54,261 bases of DNA. Origin: Clostridia bacterium. Its GTDB lineage: Bacteria > Bacillota > Clostridia > Oscillospirales > Acutalibacteraceae. The stretch's first letter is position 1, and each line of letters begins with the position of its first letter. The translations under genes and the position numbers were made by a program. The notes under the pieces are model-generated. The model was not told the origin of the DNA and searched no databases. It saw only the letters and a program-made list of their open reading frames with translations. The DNA is taken from contig JAFPLH010000021.1 in assembly GCA_017402845.1 (NCBI GenBank), forward strand, positions 1 through 54,261, in the 5' to 3' direction. Positions 9,004-18,963 of the stretch are shown piece after piece.

Positions 9004-10077
9004 ATGGGTTCGTTTTTTGGTGAAAAAGTAAGAATATCCGTATTCGGAGAAAGTCACGGCACGGCTATGGGCGTAATTATTGACGGACTTCCAAGCGGAG
9101 AAGAAATAGATATGAACGAGGTATACGTTCAGATGAGCAGACGAGCTCCGGGAGGCGATAAAACTGCTACTCCGAGAAAAGAGGCAGACTTTCCCGAAGT
9201 GCTCTCCGGCATGCTTAACGGCAAAACAACAGGCGCACCGCTTGCGGCTGTTATACATAATACAAATACACGCTCATCAGATTATGGTAATCTGCTTGAC
9301 TCGCCCCGTCCGGGACACGCAGATTATACCGCATATCTGAAATACTCAGGCTTTAACGATATCAGGGGCGGCGGTCATTTTTCGGGCAGACTTACGGCAA
9401 ATATCGTATTTGCAGGCGCTGTTGTAAGACAGATATTAAAGCGCAGAGGTATAAGTATTGCCGCACATATATATTCGATCGGAAATGTATCGGATACTGC
9501 GTTCGACGCCTGCGGAATCGACAGCGAGCTTACAGACAGACTTAATAAGTCAAAGTTTGCTTTAGTCAATACCGAATGTGAACAGGCTATGCGTGATGTT
9601 GTAGAGGCTGCAAGGCTTGACAGTGACAGCGTTGGCGGTATTATAGAATGTATAATTCAGGGTATGCCCGCAGGCGTGGGAGATCCTATGTTCAACGGTG
9701 TAGAGAATGTTCTGTCTGCGGCTATGTTCGGAGTTCCTGCTGTTAAGGGTATAGAGTTCGGTTCGGGCTTTTCAGGTACTTTAAAAAGAGGTTCTCAGAA
9801 CAATGATGAATTCTACTTTGATGAAAAGGGCATTGTACGCACGTATACCAATAATCACGGCGGAGCTTTGGGCGGTATTACAAGCGGAATGCCGATAGTG
9901 TTCAGAGTTGCCGTAAAGCCTACGCCGTCTGTATCTGCTGAACAGAAAACTGTAAATTTGCAGACAGGCGAAAATACGACCGTTATTGTAAAGGGACGTC
10001 ATGATCCTTGTATAGTTCCGAGGGCTGTTCCCGTAATAGAGGCTGCTGCGGCAATAGCGGTTATAAATATGTTGTAG
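9004..10077 (+). CDS. aroC: Chorismate synthase
   Basis: Makes chorismate from EPSP, needing reduced flavin. Diagnostic motifs are FGESHG at about residue 15, MSRRAPGGDK, RPGHADYTAYLKY and RGGGHFSGRLTA. The ATG at 9004 is chosen because AGAGGTG lies 6 bases upstream; a GTG at 8995 is inside that ribosome site. The product has 357 residues, the usual length. It completes the common pathway block before pheA. Confidence 0.96.
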   Translation: MGSFFGEKVRISVFGESHGTAMGVIIDGLPSGEEIDMNEVYVQMSRRAPGGDKTATPRKEADFPEVLSGMLNGKTTGAPLAAVIHNTNTRSSDYGNLLDSPRPGHADYTAYLKYSGFNDIRGGGHFSGRLTANIVFAGAVVRQILKRRGISIAAHIYSIGNVSDTAFDACGIDSELTDRLNKSKFALVNTECEQAMRDVVEAARLDSDSVGGIIECIIQGMPAGVGDPMFNGVENVLSAAMFGVPAVKGIEFGSGFSGTLKRGSQNNDEFYFDEKGIVRTYTNNHGGALGGITSGMPIVFRVAVKPTPSVSAEQKTVNLQTGENTTVIVKGRHDPCIVPRAVPVIEAAAAIAVINML

Positions 10078-10105
10078 TTTTATTATGCGGTAGGGGTATG
10101 CTATT

Positions 10106-11227
10106 ATGGAGTTGAAAAGTATCAGAGAAGAAATAGACAACATTGACGAGCAAATAGTTGCTCTGTTTAAAAGGAGAATGGATCTTTCGGTAAAGGTTGC
10201 TGAAAGCAAAATAAAAACAGGTTCTCCGGTGCTTAATGCAGAAAGAGAAGAAGAAGTATTATCGAACATTGAAAGACTCGGCGGCGAATACGGACATTAC
10301 GCAAGACTTTTGTACGGAAACGTTATGGAGCTTTCAAGAGATTTGCAGTATACTATCATTAACGGTAATAATCCGCTGCGTGATATCATCAAGAATGCAG
10401 AAAGAACACTTTGCACCGATTCGCAAGACCTTAAGGTTGCCTGTCTTGGCGGCGAAGGCTCAAACTCACATTTAGCTGCTATGAAGATCTTTCCGAATGC
10501 TGAGGTAGTTTTGCAGAAAAACTTTGATAAGGTTTTCGGAAAGGTTGAAAATAATATTTGTGATTTCGGTGTGCTGCCCGTTGAAAACAGCAGCGCAGGT
10601 TCTGTTTCGAGAGTGTATGACCTTATTTTGAAGTATCGTTACTATATTGTCGGAGAAATTGAACTGCCGATAGAGCATTGTCTTTGTGCTATTCCGCAGA
10701 CGGATATTTCAAATATCGAACACGTTTTGTCACATGAACAGGGACTTGCTCAGTGTTCACTCTTTTTAAGTGAAAACGGATTTACAACGCAGAAGGTTTC
10801 AAGCACATCAGTTGCCGCACAAACCGTTGCTGCCGAAAAGCGTATCAACTGGGGTGCGATATGCACAAAAGAGTCTGCCGACAGCTACGGGTTAAAGGTT
10901 CTTGATAAGAATATTCAGAATAATGACGATAACTGCACAAGATTTATTGTGATCTCCAAAAAGGCTATAATTACAGAAACAGCTGATAAAGTATCGTTGT
11001 GCTTCTCTTTGCCTAACAGACCGGGCTCGCTTTATACTGTGCTGTGCCGTTTTTCTTCACACGGATTTGACCTCACAAAGATCGAGTCAAGACCGCTTCC
11101 GCATTCGCAGTTTGATTATCTGTTCTATCTTGATTTTGTGGGTAATCTGCACGACGAAGAAAATTCGAGAATGATCTGTTCGCTTGCTGAGGAGCTGCCG
11201 GAGTTTTCGTTCTTGGGAAATTATTGA
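10106..11227 (+). CDS. pheA: Bifunctional chorismate mutase / prephenate dehydratase (P-protein)
   Basis: Converts chorismate to prephenate and then phenylpyruvate for phenylalanine. Domains in order: AroQ chorismate mutase (about 1-90, IREEIDNIDEQIVALFKRRM), prephenate dehydratase (about 110-285), and an ACT regulatory domain (about 295-370, with SLPNRPGSLYTVL and ESRPLP), which in the family gives feedback inhibition by phenylalanine. The dehydratase entry motif is unusual (LGGEGSNS rather than GPEGTFS), but the Thr-Arg active-site pair is seen in NCTRFIVI. Its 373 residues match P-proteins. Confidence 0.92.
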   Translation: MELKSIREEIDNIDEQIVALFKRRMDLSVKVAESKIKTGSPVLNAEREEEVLSNIERLGGEYGHYARLLYGNVMELSRDLQYTIINGNNPLRDIIKNAERTLCTDSQDLKVACLGGEGSNSHLAAMKIFPNAEVVLQKNFDKVFGKVENNICDFGVLPVENSSAGSVSRVYDLILKYRYYIVGEIELPIEHCLCAIPQTDISNIEHVLSHEQGLAQCSLFLSENGFTTQKVSSTSVAAQTVAAEKRINWGAICTKESADSYGLKVLDKNIQNNDDNCTRFIVISKKAIITETADKVSLCFSLPNRPGSLYTVLCRFSSHGFDLTKIESRPLPHSQFDYLFYLDFVGNLHDEENSRMICSLAEELPEFSFLGNY

Positions 11228-11315
11228 TCGATAGTTTTGTACTGCGTACGAGGGTTAGACAATTCCCAACAGAGTACGGTGAAGTGATTTAATTATAGAA
11301 GGGTGGTAAAAATAT

Positions 11316-11900
11316 ATGAGCAGTAATGTACTTTTAGTATCAAAGCCGGGTGCAGCAGTTGAAGTTCTGACAAAGCTTTTAGCAGAAAATAACTGTTTGG
11401 TGACTGAAACAGTATATTCCTGTGAGAGCGCAGTTGAATATGCAGACGATATGAAGTACGATATTGTTGTTATCAATTCACCCTTGATAGACGCAGACGG
11501 AGTAGAGGCGGCTGTTCGTATCAGTAAAGAAACAGTTTGCGGCGTTATTATGATAGTACAGTCAGATAAAACTTCTGAGATAGGAAACGCAGTTATTGAT
11601 TACGGTGTGGTTATAGTACCTAAACCGATAAACAAAATGCTCTTTAAACAGTGTATAGGCGTTGTTCATGCCGCAAGAAAAAGATATGCAGGTCTGTCAA
11701 AAGAGAATGAACGGCTTAAATCCACCTTAGAGGAAGCCAAAATTATCAATCGGGCAAAACTCTTGCTTATGCAGTATCTCGCACTTAGCGAAGAACGCGC
11801 TCATAGATATATCGAAAAACAGGCTATGGATATGCGTATCTCAAAAATAGAGGCTGCACGGCAGATACTTAAAACATATTCGTCGCATAATAATATATAG
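11316..11900 (+). CDS. ANTAR-domain response regulator with degenerate receiver
   Basis: A 194-residue protein with an N-terminal receiver-like fold (1-120) and a C-terminal three-helix ANTAR domain (about 140-192, EEAKIINRAKLLLMQYL then SEERAHRYIEKQAMD). ANTAR proteins bind paired RNA hairpins and prevent transcription termination. In the receiver, the segment DIVVINSPL aligns with the usual DLVLLDxxMP, so the phospho-accepting Asp is replaced by Asn. Signalling by phosphorylation is therefore unlikely. It closes the aro operon, 88 bases after pheA and before a terminator. The RNA target is unknown; it could act on this operon or on genes elsewhere. No ethanolamine or nitrate genes are nearby. 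Confidence 0.85.
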   Translation: MSSNVLLVSKPGAAVEVLTKLLAENNCLVTETVYSCESAVEYADDMKYDIVVINSPLIDADGVEAAVRISKETVCGVIMIVQSDKTSEIGNAVIDYGVVIVPKPINKMLFKQCIGVVHAARKRYAGLSKENERLKSTLEEAKIINRAKLLLMQYLALSEERAHRYIEKQAMDMRISKIEAARQILKTYSSHNNI

Positions 11901-11938
11901 TTGATATGAATTGAAAATTTTTATTAGAAAAATATAAT

Positions 11939-11968
11939 CAGCAGAGAGTTTATCCTGCTGGTTTTTTT
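11939..11968 (+). terminator. Rho-independent terminator of the aro operon
   Basis: The stem CAGCAG/CTGCTG with a 10-base loop is followed by GTTTTTTT. It lies 39 bases after the ANTAR gene. Confidence 0.8.
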
Positions 11969-11990
11969 GTATGTTATTTTCAAAAAAGTG

Positions 11991-12019
11991 TTGAATACTG
12001 TAAATTTTCGTGTTATACT
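11991..12019 (+). promoter_or_regulatory. Promoter of the cytidylate-kinase-like/rnhA operon
   Basis: TTGAAT, 17 bases, TATACT, ending 36 bases before the start codon at 12056. Confidence 0.65.
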
Positions 12020-12055
12020 TATATATAATAATATGTGGGAAAATGAGGTGTTTTT

Positions 12056-12673
12056 ATGAGTAAAAAGTTTGTGGTGGCTATAAGCCGCCAATACGGCAGT
12101 GGCGGTCATGAGATAGGCAGAAAGCTTGCAAAAAAGCTTGATATCAGCTTTTACGATAAAGAGCTGCTTACGAAAATCGCAAAAGACAGCGGTATGTCGG
12201 AGGATCTTGTAAAGTATTATGACGAAATGCCTTCAAAGAGCTTCCTTTTCTCGCTTGCTATGGACGCTTACCCGATGTCTTTTACAGAAATGCCCATAAA
12301 CCAGAAGGTGTATCAGGCGCAGGTCGATACTATCAAGAAAATTGCAAACGAGGAGTCTTGTGTTATCATAGGCAGATGTGCCGATACTATACTCAGCGAT
12401 TACGAGAATCTTGTAACCGTTTTTATTCACGCCGGTATGGACGCTAAGATCAAACGTGTTATGGAGAGAGATGAGCTTACACGAGAGAAGGCTAAAGACA
12501 GAATAATCAAAACTGACAAGAAAAGAGCGTCTTTCTATAATTACTACTCACTTGAAAAAAAATGGGGCGACGCTGCTTCGCATGATCTGACAATCGACAG
12601 CTCAAAGCTGGGCATTGACGAAACTGTTGTTATGATATATGATTACTTGAAACTCAGAGGCTTCTTAAGTTAG
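12056..12673 (+). CDS. Cytidylate-kinase-like nucleotide kinase
   Basis: A 205-residue P-loop protein of the cytidylate-kinase-like family (AAA_26 type). It starts [16 protein letters not shown], where GSGG is the atypical phosphate loop of this group, followed by FYDKELL and the [12 protein letters not shown] segment. A lid-like basic region [13 protein letters not shown] follows. True cytidylate kinase (Cmk) is shorter on this motif and is usually encoded elsewhere, so the substrate is not certain. AATGAGGTG precedes the ATG. It is probably co-transcribed with rnhA, 10 bases downstream. Confidence 0.85.
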   Translation: MSKKFVVAISRQYGSGGHEIGRKLAKKLDISFYDKELLTKIAKDSGMSEDLVKYYDEMPSKSFLFSLAMDAYPMSFTEMPINQKVYQAQVDTIKKIANEESCVIIGRCADTILSDYENLVTVFIHAGMDAKIKRVMERDELTREKAKDRIIKTDKKRASFYNYYSLEKKWGDAASHDLTIDSSKLGIDETVVMIYDYLKLRGFLS

Positions 12674-12683
12674 GAAAGTAAAA

Positions 12684-13133
12684 ATGAAAAAAGTTGAGAT
12701 ATTTACCGATGGTGCCTGCAAGCATAATCCCGGTCCGGGCGGCTGGGGCGCTATTCTTCGCTATGGTACAGCCGAAAAGGAGATAAGCGGCGGAGACGCA
12801 GATACCACCAACAATAAAATGGAAATGACGGCTGTAATTGAAGGTCTTAAATGCCTTAAAGAGCCGTGTGAGGTTACCCTGTACAGCGATTCACAGTATG
12901 TATGCAACGGAATCGCTAAGGGCTGGGCAAAAAAATGGAAGTCAAACAACTGGGTGAAAAGTGACAAAAAACCTGCACTGAATGTTGATCTTTGGGAAGA
13001 AATACTTTCTCTGCTTGAAGTGCATAAGGTGAATGTTGTTTGGGTAAAAGGTCACGCCGGACATCCCGAAAACGAAAGGTGCGATCGTCTTGCAGTCGCA
13101 CAGGCTGAAAAGTATAAAAATGAAAAGAAATAA
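12684..13133 (+). CDS. rnhA: Ribonuclease HI
   Basis: Cuts the RNA strand of RNA-DNA hybrids. The four acidic active-site residues are in [15 protein letters not shown] (Glu), YSDSQYV and NERCDRLA. The NPGPGGWG loop and [13 protein letters not shown] handle are typical of the E. coli-type enzyme of about 150 residues; this one has 149. The gene overlaps the following dockerin-protein gene by 14 bases. Confidence 0.96.
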   Translation: MKKVEIFTDGACKHNPGPGGWGAILRYGTAEKEISGGDADTTNNKMEMTAVIEGLKCLKEPCEVTLYSDSQYVCNGIAKGWAKKWKSNNWVKSDKKPALNVDLWEEILSLLEVHKVNVVWVKGHAGHPENERCDRLAVAQAEKYKNEKK

Positions 13134-14475
13134 TATCTTATTTGTTATTGTAAGAATAGTAATTGTCACGCTGGCTTTCGCCGTACTCTCTGTGGGTACG
13201 GCAATCTGTGTTGATTGTGAAAGCAATATACAAGCCGATATGGGCAGTATACTTGACGTTTTTCCAATGATGGACGGCGGCTTTGCCGTTTTGTCTGAGA
13301 TAGACGGCTGTTATACAATTAATTTTGTTTCGCAAAAGCTTGAAGTCAGATCTGTCAATACAGAGATTAAAACAAGCGGCTCTATGTATACATATAATAA
13401 TGACACGTTTATATTTGCCTATTCAGAATATGACAATGATATTTCAAGACGTTCTGTGAATATAATGTTTTACGATAGTAACGATGATTATTCTATAAAT
13501 AAGACACTTCTTCTCGATGACGGCGCTGTATTCGCAGGTATCGCATCAGACAGCAAGGGCAAAATATATATCGCAGAAAAAAGCGCTGTGAATATTTTTG
13601 ACAGCGATCTTGCCTTTGACAAAAAGCTTGACGCACAGTCCGATATCAAGCAAATGAAAAGAAATACAGACGGCGAGAGTATCTACTGTATTACCGACAA
13701 GGATATCTCGATCATTCAAAGCGGGGAGATCAGAGAAATACCCGTGACCGCTTCTGATGTATTTCCTGCAAACGGGTACTTTTCCGATGAAAACGGTACC
13801 CTTTATAATAATGAAGGTGATGTTTTGTACAGCGGTTTTACCGGTACTCACGGCAGCGTTGTATCAGGCGAGTTATTTTTGGGTATTAAAAATGGTATTT
13901 TCACCGCTGTAAAAGGAAGCGTGGAAAAATCTGTTGCAGTCAGCTCTGAAAATACCTTTTTGTGTGTGAATAATGACGTTTGTCTTTTGGCAGAATCTGG
14001 GGATAATACAAAGCTTGATCTGTACACCCTGAGCGAAATAGAAGAGCTTCTTGCAAAAGCGGAGAGTACCGACTCAGATACAGAAAAAACACAAAAAGAT
14101 GATACGATAACGCACGAGTACACTTATATAACAGACTTGCCGCAAGGGTGTACAGCCGCACAATTCCGCAGTATCTACGGCGATGACTATTTGTTTTATA
14201 CTCCTGACGGCAGTTTAAGATCAAGCGGTATTCTCGGTACGGGTATAAGAGCCGTTGAGCCAAATTCCGGACAACGCTATATAATAGTTGTGTTCGGAGA
14301 TGTAAGCGGCGACGGCAGAATAACAGATAAAGACAAAGCCGAAATGACAAGCATATTGTTTGGGAATAACGCTGATGATGAATTTTTGCTTGCGTGTGAT
14401 ATCGACCGTAACTCGATAGTTGACTTGACAGACTTAACCGCGCTTGATATAAAAATAAACGACAATATAATGTAG
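13120..14475 (+). CDS. Secreted or membrane-anchored dockerin protein of unknown function
   Basis: A 451-residue protein. Residues 1-29 form a signal peptide or anchor ([18 protein letters not shown] core). Residues 40-320 are beta-rich with repeated short units (such as [14 protein letters not shown]) that suggest a propeller-like fold, but no named family was recognised. A Ser/Thr/Asp-rich linker leads to residues about 345-390, which resemble the module that often precedes dockerins ([17 protein letters not shown]). Residues 392-450 are a type I dockerin with two calcium-loop repeats, [14 protein letters not shown] and [13 protein letters not shown]. The second loop is less canonical (NSIVD for DGKVD). 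The start ATG 13120 lies within rnhA. A terminator follows at once. Confidence 0.8.
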   Translation: MKRNNILFVIVRIVIVTLAFAVLSVGTAICVDCESNIQADMGSILDVFPMMDGGFAVLSEIDGCYTINFVSQKLEVRSVNTEIKTSGSMYTYNNDTFIFAYSEYDNDISRRSVNIMFYDSNDDYSINKTLLLDDGAVFAGIASDSKGKIYIAEKSAVNIFDSDLAFDKKLDAQSDIKQMKRNTDGESIYCITDKDISIIQSGEIREIPVTASDVFPANGYFSDENGTLYNNEGDVLYSGFTGTHGSVVSGELFLGIKNGIFTAVKGSVEKSVAVSSENTFLCVNNDVCLLAESGDNTKLDLYTLSEIEELLAKAESTDSDTEKTQKDDTITHEYTYITDLPQGCTAAQFRSIYGDDYLFYTPDGSLRSSGILGTGIRAVEPNSGQRYIIVVFGDVSGDGRITDKDKAEMTSILFGNNADDEFLLACDIDRNSIVDLTDLTALDIKINDNIM

Positions 14476-14518
14476 GCAATACCTCACGCTCTTTGTGTGG
14501 TATTGCCTGTTCTTTTGT
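14475..14518 (+). terminator. Terminator built from the intergenic repeat
   Basis: The stem GGCAATACC/GGTATTGCC (14475-14483 with 14499-14507) has an inner CAC/GTG pair and is followed by TGTTCTTTTG. Its arms are the same as those of the repeats at 33070 and 45095. It is a shortened copy that starts at the last base of the stop codon. Confidence 0.75.
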
Positions 14519-15078
14519 TGTAAACAGCTATTAACAAACGCAGGAAAATTATTACAACCCTGTAACACCTGATCCTTAACAGTATTGATTATTATTCTAA
14601 TATATAATAATACAATGACAAAGTAGGTTAATATTATTGACAGATAGATAATAACAATAACCATCTTTAAATTATATGACAATTATAAAAAATAGACAAA
14701 GCTGTGACGGCTCTGTAATAAAGCGAATACTGCCGCAAATAAAGCAAAAAGCGGTCGTTTATTGTAAATGGAAAAGTAAAAATGAAAATGATGTTTATTT
14801 ATGTATAATATAAATAAAAACAATGGGAAAAATTTTACCGTTTTAAATCGGAAAATGCAACAAAAACATAGCAGAAAATTTGTTAAAAACATAGAAATAA
14901 ATTGAATTGATGATAATGTATAAATAGGGCAGTTGCAAATTGGAGGTAAATAATATATAATTAAAAGCATAATGACGGTGAAGTATCAAACAATTCACCG
15001 TTGTTACAAATTTGTTGCCATTTGCTCTGTCAGAAGCTTTAAGGCAGCAGAAAATATAAAAGAAAGGATGGAAATTTT
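14519..15078. other. Long AT-rich non-coding region upstream of the pilin cluster
   Basis: No credible gene is present. A TATAAT at 14804-14809 has only a weak -35. A perfect 8-bp hairpin ACGGTGAA/TTCACCGT lies at 14975-15001 without a U tract. A direct repeat AAAAACATAG occurs at 14862 and 14885. The ribosome site AAAGGATGG lies just before 15079. The length and the hairpin suggest regulated expression of the surface proteins. No known riboswitch motif was recognised. Confidence 0.5.
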
Positions 15079-18000
15079 ATGCTTTTAAAAATCAAAAGCA
15101 AAGAAACACGATTCAGCAAAGGAGAAAGAGTTTGTGCAGTGCTGTTGGCGTTTCTGATTTTGATCTCAATGGTGCTGATCGCCAAAACTGTCAAAGTGGA
15201 GGCAAGTGCATCAGGCGTTTCGCAGTTCATTTACTTTGATTTTAATGCCGCTGGTCAGACAAATAAACAGTGGACACAGGGTGCTGCAAGACCTGCCGTT
15301 TGGTGGTGGGGAACAAATGAAAATGGTGCTTTTGCATATCTTGATGTTTATGACGCTGCATCTAATCTTTATGTTCTTAAAGTGCCGGAAGGAAAAACCT
15401 GTACTGGCTTCAAATGCTTAAGAATGTCAACAGATTCTGCATATACTAATTATCACGTTATACCAAAAGATACAGACGGACTTTGGACTCAGACCGAAGA
15501 TCAGACGGTTTCATCAGATCAGATATTTTATGCAAACTGCAATTCTAACGGAAAAGTAATTCGTACGGGTTGGTATACAGATACAAACGACATTCTTCCG
15601 TCGTCACCTACCAATGCGCTTAAAGGCGGAGAGAGTATGTCCGCTTCTTACAGCAACTTGGTAAACGATGATTCTGCAACCGGTTACGGAGTAGGATCGG
15701 AGCTCGAAGGTAATCTTGTTGAGCTTTTCCCTGTTGACGCAAAGTTTTATGATTATCTCACAGACGACGAGCTTATGTACGGCTGGAGAAATAGTAAGAC
15801 AGAATTCACCGTTTCAAGAGATTACCGCAACAGAATCCCTTACAAGACTTTCAATCAGTTTGTTTCCAATTATGCTGTTGATAATGGTTGGAAATATCCT
15901 CTGTATTTCGGCAACTTTACTTCTCAGTGGAGTGAACATGATGACGATTCTTATGTTCATACGTTTACAGATTTTCATTATGGTACGTTAATAGATCGTA
16001 ATATGTATGGTTCAGACGGAAATATGTTCGATTTACCTAATGATCTGACAAGTCTGCCGGCTGACAAGAATCACCTGAAAGCGTTTTTCAGACGTGAAGA
16101 CGGCACAAGCCCTTATACGTTTGGCGACGGACTTAAAAACTTCAGTATTTTCGCTAACGACTCTGAGCCGCTTCGAGAATTTGCAGGCTCTTATGCCGGC
16201 AGTGTTCTTGGTCTGGTAGAATCCACATTAGTTAATAATCAACTTATGATGGTTGGCAATGTTCCTTCTCCGTATTTCAGCGATGATTTTAACGGAGGGG
16301 ATAATAAATATACAAACATTGTTACAACAAAGTTCCCAATGCGTGTTGAAAAGAATGAGTATAAAGAAAACGACGTGAGCAAGGGCGAATACACAACATA
16401 TGAGTTCAACTCAAACGGTAAAGAACCTCTTGGCAATAAAACTGATATTGTGTATTTCACATACGACGGAAACGGAAAGACAGATAAGATCAATTATACT
16501 TCTGACACAAAATACGAAGTATATGATGCTTACGAATCTTTGGGCGGAAATAACGAAGGAGATCACAGAGGCTTCTTCCCGTTTGACCAGGGTAAGGGCG
16601 ATACCAGTAGTCATACTTACGGTAAAGATTACGGCTTTGGCATGCGTCTTGATATACCGTTCAACCTCACCGAAGACGGCATGATTATGTCTAAAGACGC
16701 TAACGGCACCATGAACAAGACAAATATTCCTATGGAATTTACTTTTGCAGGTGACGATGACGTTTGGGTTTTCGTAGACGGCAAACTTGCTCTCGATCTT
16801 GGCGGTGACCATGGTAACGCAAAAGGCGGAATCAACTTTGCACTTGAAACTCAAAGTGCTTATGTTGATGACGGTGTTGTATGTCTGAGCGCAAATCCGC
16901 AATACGATACAAGCGAGTACGATCCAAACAGACCTGCTTCATCAGGTGCTGCTATCAGCGGCAAGTCAGGTATGTATACAAGCAGTATCGCAAACGTGTT
17001 TGATGGTTCGAGCTACAAAGAGAGAAACGGCAAAACGATCTATGACGTTTCAAAGAAGCACACACTTACAGTGTTCTATATGGAGAGAGGTCTTGTTGAG
17101 AGTAACTTGAAGCTTTCGTTCTCCGTAAGCCCTGTCGGAAACAGACTTACTGTTGATAATGTTATTGAGTATGATAACGTTTCCACAGAAGGCGACATTT
17201 ATAACAGAGTTAAAGATTATATCGAACGCGAGGGCGATTATACAGACATAGCTCCCACTGAAAAGTTTAACTTTGAAGTTGACGAAACAACAGGAGAGGT
17301 TACAGGCAAGCATTACGACAAAACATACTATAACGACACTGTTACTGCTGATAATAAATATACCGATAAGCCTGAGGTAGATCACGAAGAAGATATTTCG
17401 TTTGCCAATGAGATAGCAGACGGTACTCATGTTACTGTAACTGAAGAGGCTGACAACGATAATAAGTATAAGTATGATACTTTCTTTAGTGTTGACGACA
17501 ATTTCATTGATACTGAGGTAATAGAACGCCACCAGGTAAATACAGATGGTGATACAGTGGTTAAAGGCGGCGGACCGGTAGATTTTGACTTCCAGACATC
17601 AGATAACGATCCCGATAAGGTTACTTATAACGACTTCTCTGTACACGCATACAACAGAATCAAAGTAGGCGGCTTTGAGATCACCAAAACGGTTCAGGGA
17701 GATTCAGCAGATAATACAGCCTTTGAGTTTGAGATCGGAATTAAGCTTCCTCATGAAAGTAAGCCTGTTTCCTTTACAAGACAAAACGACGGCAATAAGG
17801 CTTCACAGCAAAAACCTTTCGTAATGGACGGACTGCCGATAGGCACAACAATTACTGTTAAAGAGAATGATATAGACGGATATGAGGTTGTTGGTAATCA
17901 GACACAAACGATTAAACTTGATACTAACAAACGAATCAAGTTTGCCTTTGTGAACAAGAAGGTTTTACCTGATCCCAATCCTATTACTCTTAACATTGAG

Positions 18001-18843
18001 GGTACAAAATACCTTGACAGCGACGTTTCAGGAGAAGCATTCCAGTTTTCTGTTCATACCGGTTTACCTTGCACAGCATCTAATCAGATCGGCAGAGCTG
18101 AAAAAAACGCTACAACCGGAAATGATAAAGGACAGTTTAAGTTTACCAATTTAACGATAGACAATGACTGGTACACAAGTCATCCCGATCATAAGGCTGT
18201 TTACTATGTTCAGGAAGAAACCCTTGACGGTGGCAACTATACCTATGACTCAAGCATATTCAGAGTAACGTTTGATATTTCTGTTGATACAGTAAATAAT
18301 AAATTAGTTGCAAGTGAACCAACTTTTGAAGTGGCAATTCTTGATACTGCAACCGGAAGGTATACGTATAAGCCTGCACCCTATGGTATGATGTTTATAA
18401 ATACAACAAAGGTGGGACAGGTTGAAGTTACCAAAAAGGGCAGTGACGGAAATAAACTTAAAAATGTTACTATCGCATTGGTTGCTGCAGAAAAGAAGAA
18501 CAACGTGTGGCAGCCGATAACAGGTGCAGATGTAGTTGAAGCCGTAACAAACGATGAGGGCGTTGCAGTATTCACTGATGTTGCACTTGGTGATTATGTT
18601 GTTTATGAAGTTCAGGCTGCAGCAGGTTACGAGCTTATAGATAAGTATGAGTATGTAAACGTAACTGAAAACAATATAGCCACAGTAGAAATGACAGATC
18701 CCAAAACACCAAACTTGCCTGAAACAGGCGGTATAGGTACTGTATTATTTATTACTATTGGTATTCTTCTTATTTGTGCGGCTGTTTATTTGCTCAAACC
18801 CTCAAAGAAAGATATCCAGAAAGCAAAAGAGAAGGACGTTTGA
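15079..18843 (+). CDS. LPXTG-anchored pilus-tip-like adhesin with fibro-slime (PA14-like) domain
   Basis: A 1254-residue surface protein. A signal peptide covers about 1-43. Residues 45-140 begin FIYFDFNA and carry WWWGTNENGAFAYLDVYD and LYVLKVPEGKTCTGFKCLRM, resembling the shape of CBM26-like starch modules (inference). A fibro-slime/PA14-type domain centres on residues 550-600 (FTFAGDDDVWVFVDGKLALD). Pilin-type isopeptide domains lie at about 864-960 and 970-1110, and a SpaA/Cna-B domain at about 1115-1205. Then come the sortase signal LPETG at 1213-1217, a membrane helix and a basic tail. Large LPXTG proteins with this layout usually cap sortase-built pili. It leads a cluster with two smaller pilin genes. 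No sortase is nearby. Confidence 0.83.
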   Translation: MLLKIKSKETRFSKGERVCAVLLAFLILISMVLIAKTVKVEASASGVSQFIYFDFNAAGQTNKQWTQGAARPAVWWWGTNENGAFAYLDVYDAASNLYVLKVPEGKTCTGFKCLRMSTDSAYTNYHVIPKDTDGLWTQTEDQTVSSDQIFYANCNSNGKVIRTGWYTDTNDILPSSPTNALKGGESMSASYSNLVNDDSATGYGVGSELEGNLVELFPVDAKFYDYLTDDELMYGWRNSKTEFTVSRDYRNRIPYKTFNQFVSNYAVDNGWKYPLYFGNFTSQWSEHDDDSYVHTFTDFHYGTLIDRNMYGSDGNMFDLPNDLTSLPADKNHLKAFFRREDGTSPYTFGDGLKNFSIFANDSEPLREFAGSYAGSVLGLVESTLVNNQLMMVGNVPSPYFSDDFNGGDNKYTNIVTTKFPMRVEKNEYKENDVSKGEYTTYEFNSNGKEPLGNKTDIVYFTYDGNGKTDKINYTSDTKYEVYDAYESLGGNNEGDHRGFFPFDQGKGDTSSHTYGKDYGFGMRLDIPFNLTEDGMIMSKDANGTMNKTNIPMEFTFAGDDDVWVFVDGKLALDLGGDHGNAKGGINFALETQSAYVDDGVVCLSANPQYDTSEYDPNRPASSGAAISGKSGMYTSSIANVFDGSSYKERNGKTIYDVSKKHTLTVFYMERGLVESNLKLSFSVSPVGNRLTVDNVIEYDNVSTEGDIYNRVKDYIEREGDYTDIAPTEKFNFEVDETTGEVTGKHYDKTYYNDTVTADNKYTDKPEVDHEEDISFANEIADGTHVTVTEEADNDNKYKYDTFFSVDDNFIDTEVIERHQVNTDGDTVVKGGGPVDFDFQTSDNDPDKVTYNDFSVHAYNRIKVGGFEITKTVQGDSADNTAFEFEIGIKLPHESKPVSFTRQNDGNKASQQKPFVMDGLPIGTTITVKENDIDGYEVVGNQTQTIKLDTNKRIKFAFVNKKVLPDPNPITLNIEGTKYLDSDVSGEAFQFSVHTGLPCTASNQIGRAEKNATTGNDKGQFKFTNLTIDNDWYTSHPDHKAVYYVQEETLDGGNYTYDSSIFRVTFDISVDTVNNKLVASEPTFEVAILDTATGRYTYKPAPYGMMFINTTKVGQVEVTKKGSDGNKLKNVTIALVAAEKKNNVWQPITGADVVEAVTNDEGVAVFTDVALGDYVVYEVQAAAGYELIDKYEYVNVTENNIATVEMTDPKTPNLPETGGIGTVLFITIGILLICAAVYLLKPSKKDIQKAKEKDV

Positions 18844-18963
18844 TCGTTTTGTGTTCTGACAGCAAAATGTTTTTACGATCTCTCAGTTTTTTAAAGTGAA
18901 CTGTTTGTAAGTCAAACGGTTTAAAAATAATATTTTATAATTTTAGAAAGAAGGAGTAAAAAA

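Noticed and set aside
14519..15078. A c-di-GMP (GEMM) riboswitch before the pilin genes
   Set aside because: The conserved GGTCACGCACAGGGC and ACGCAAAGCC-type blocks are absent.
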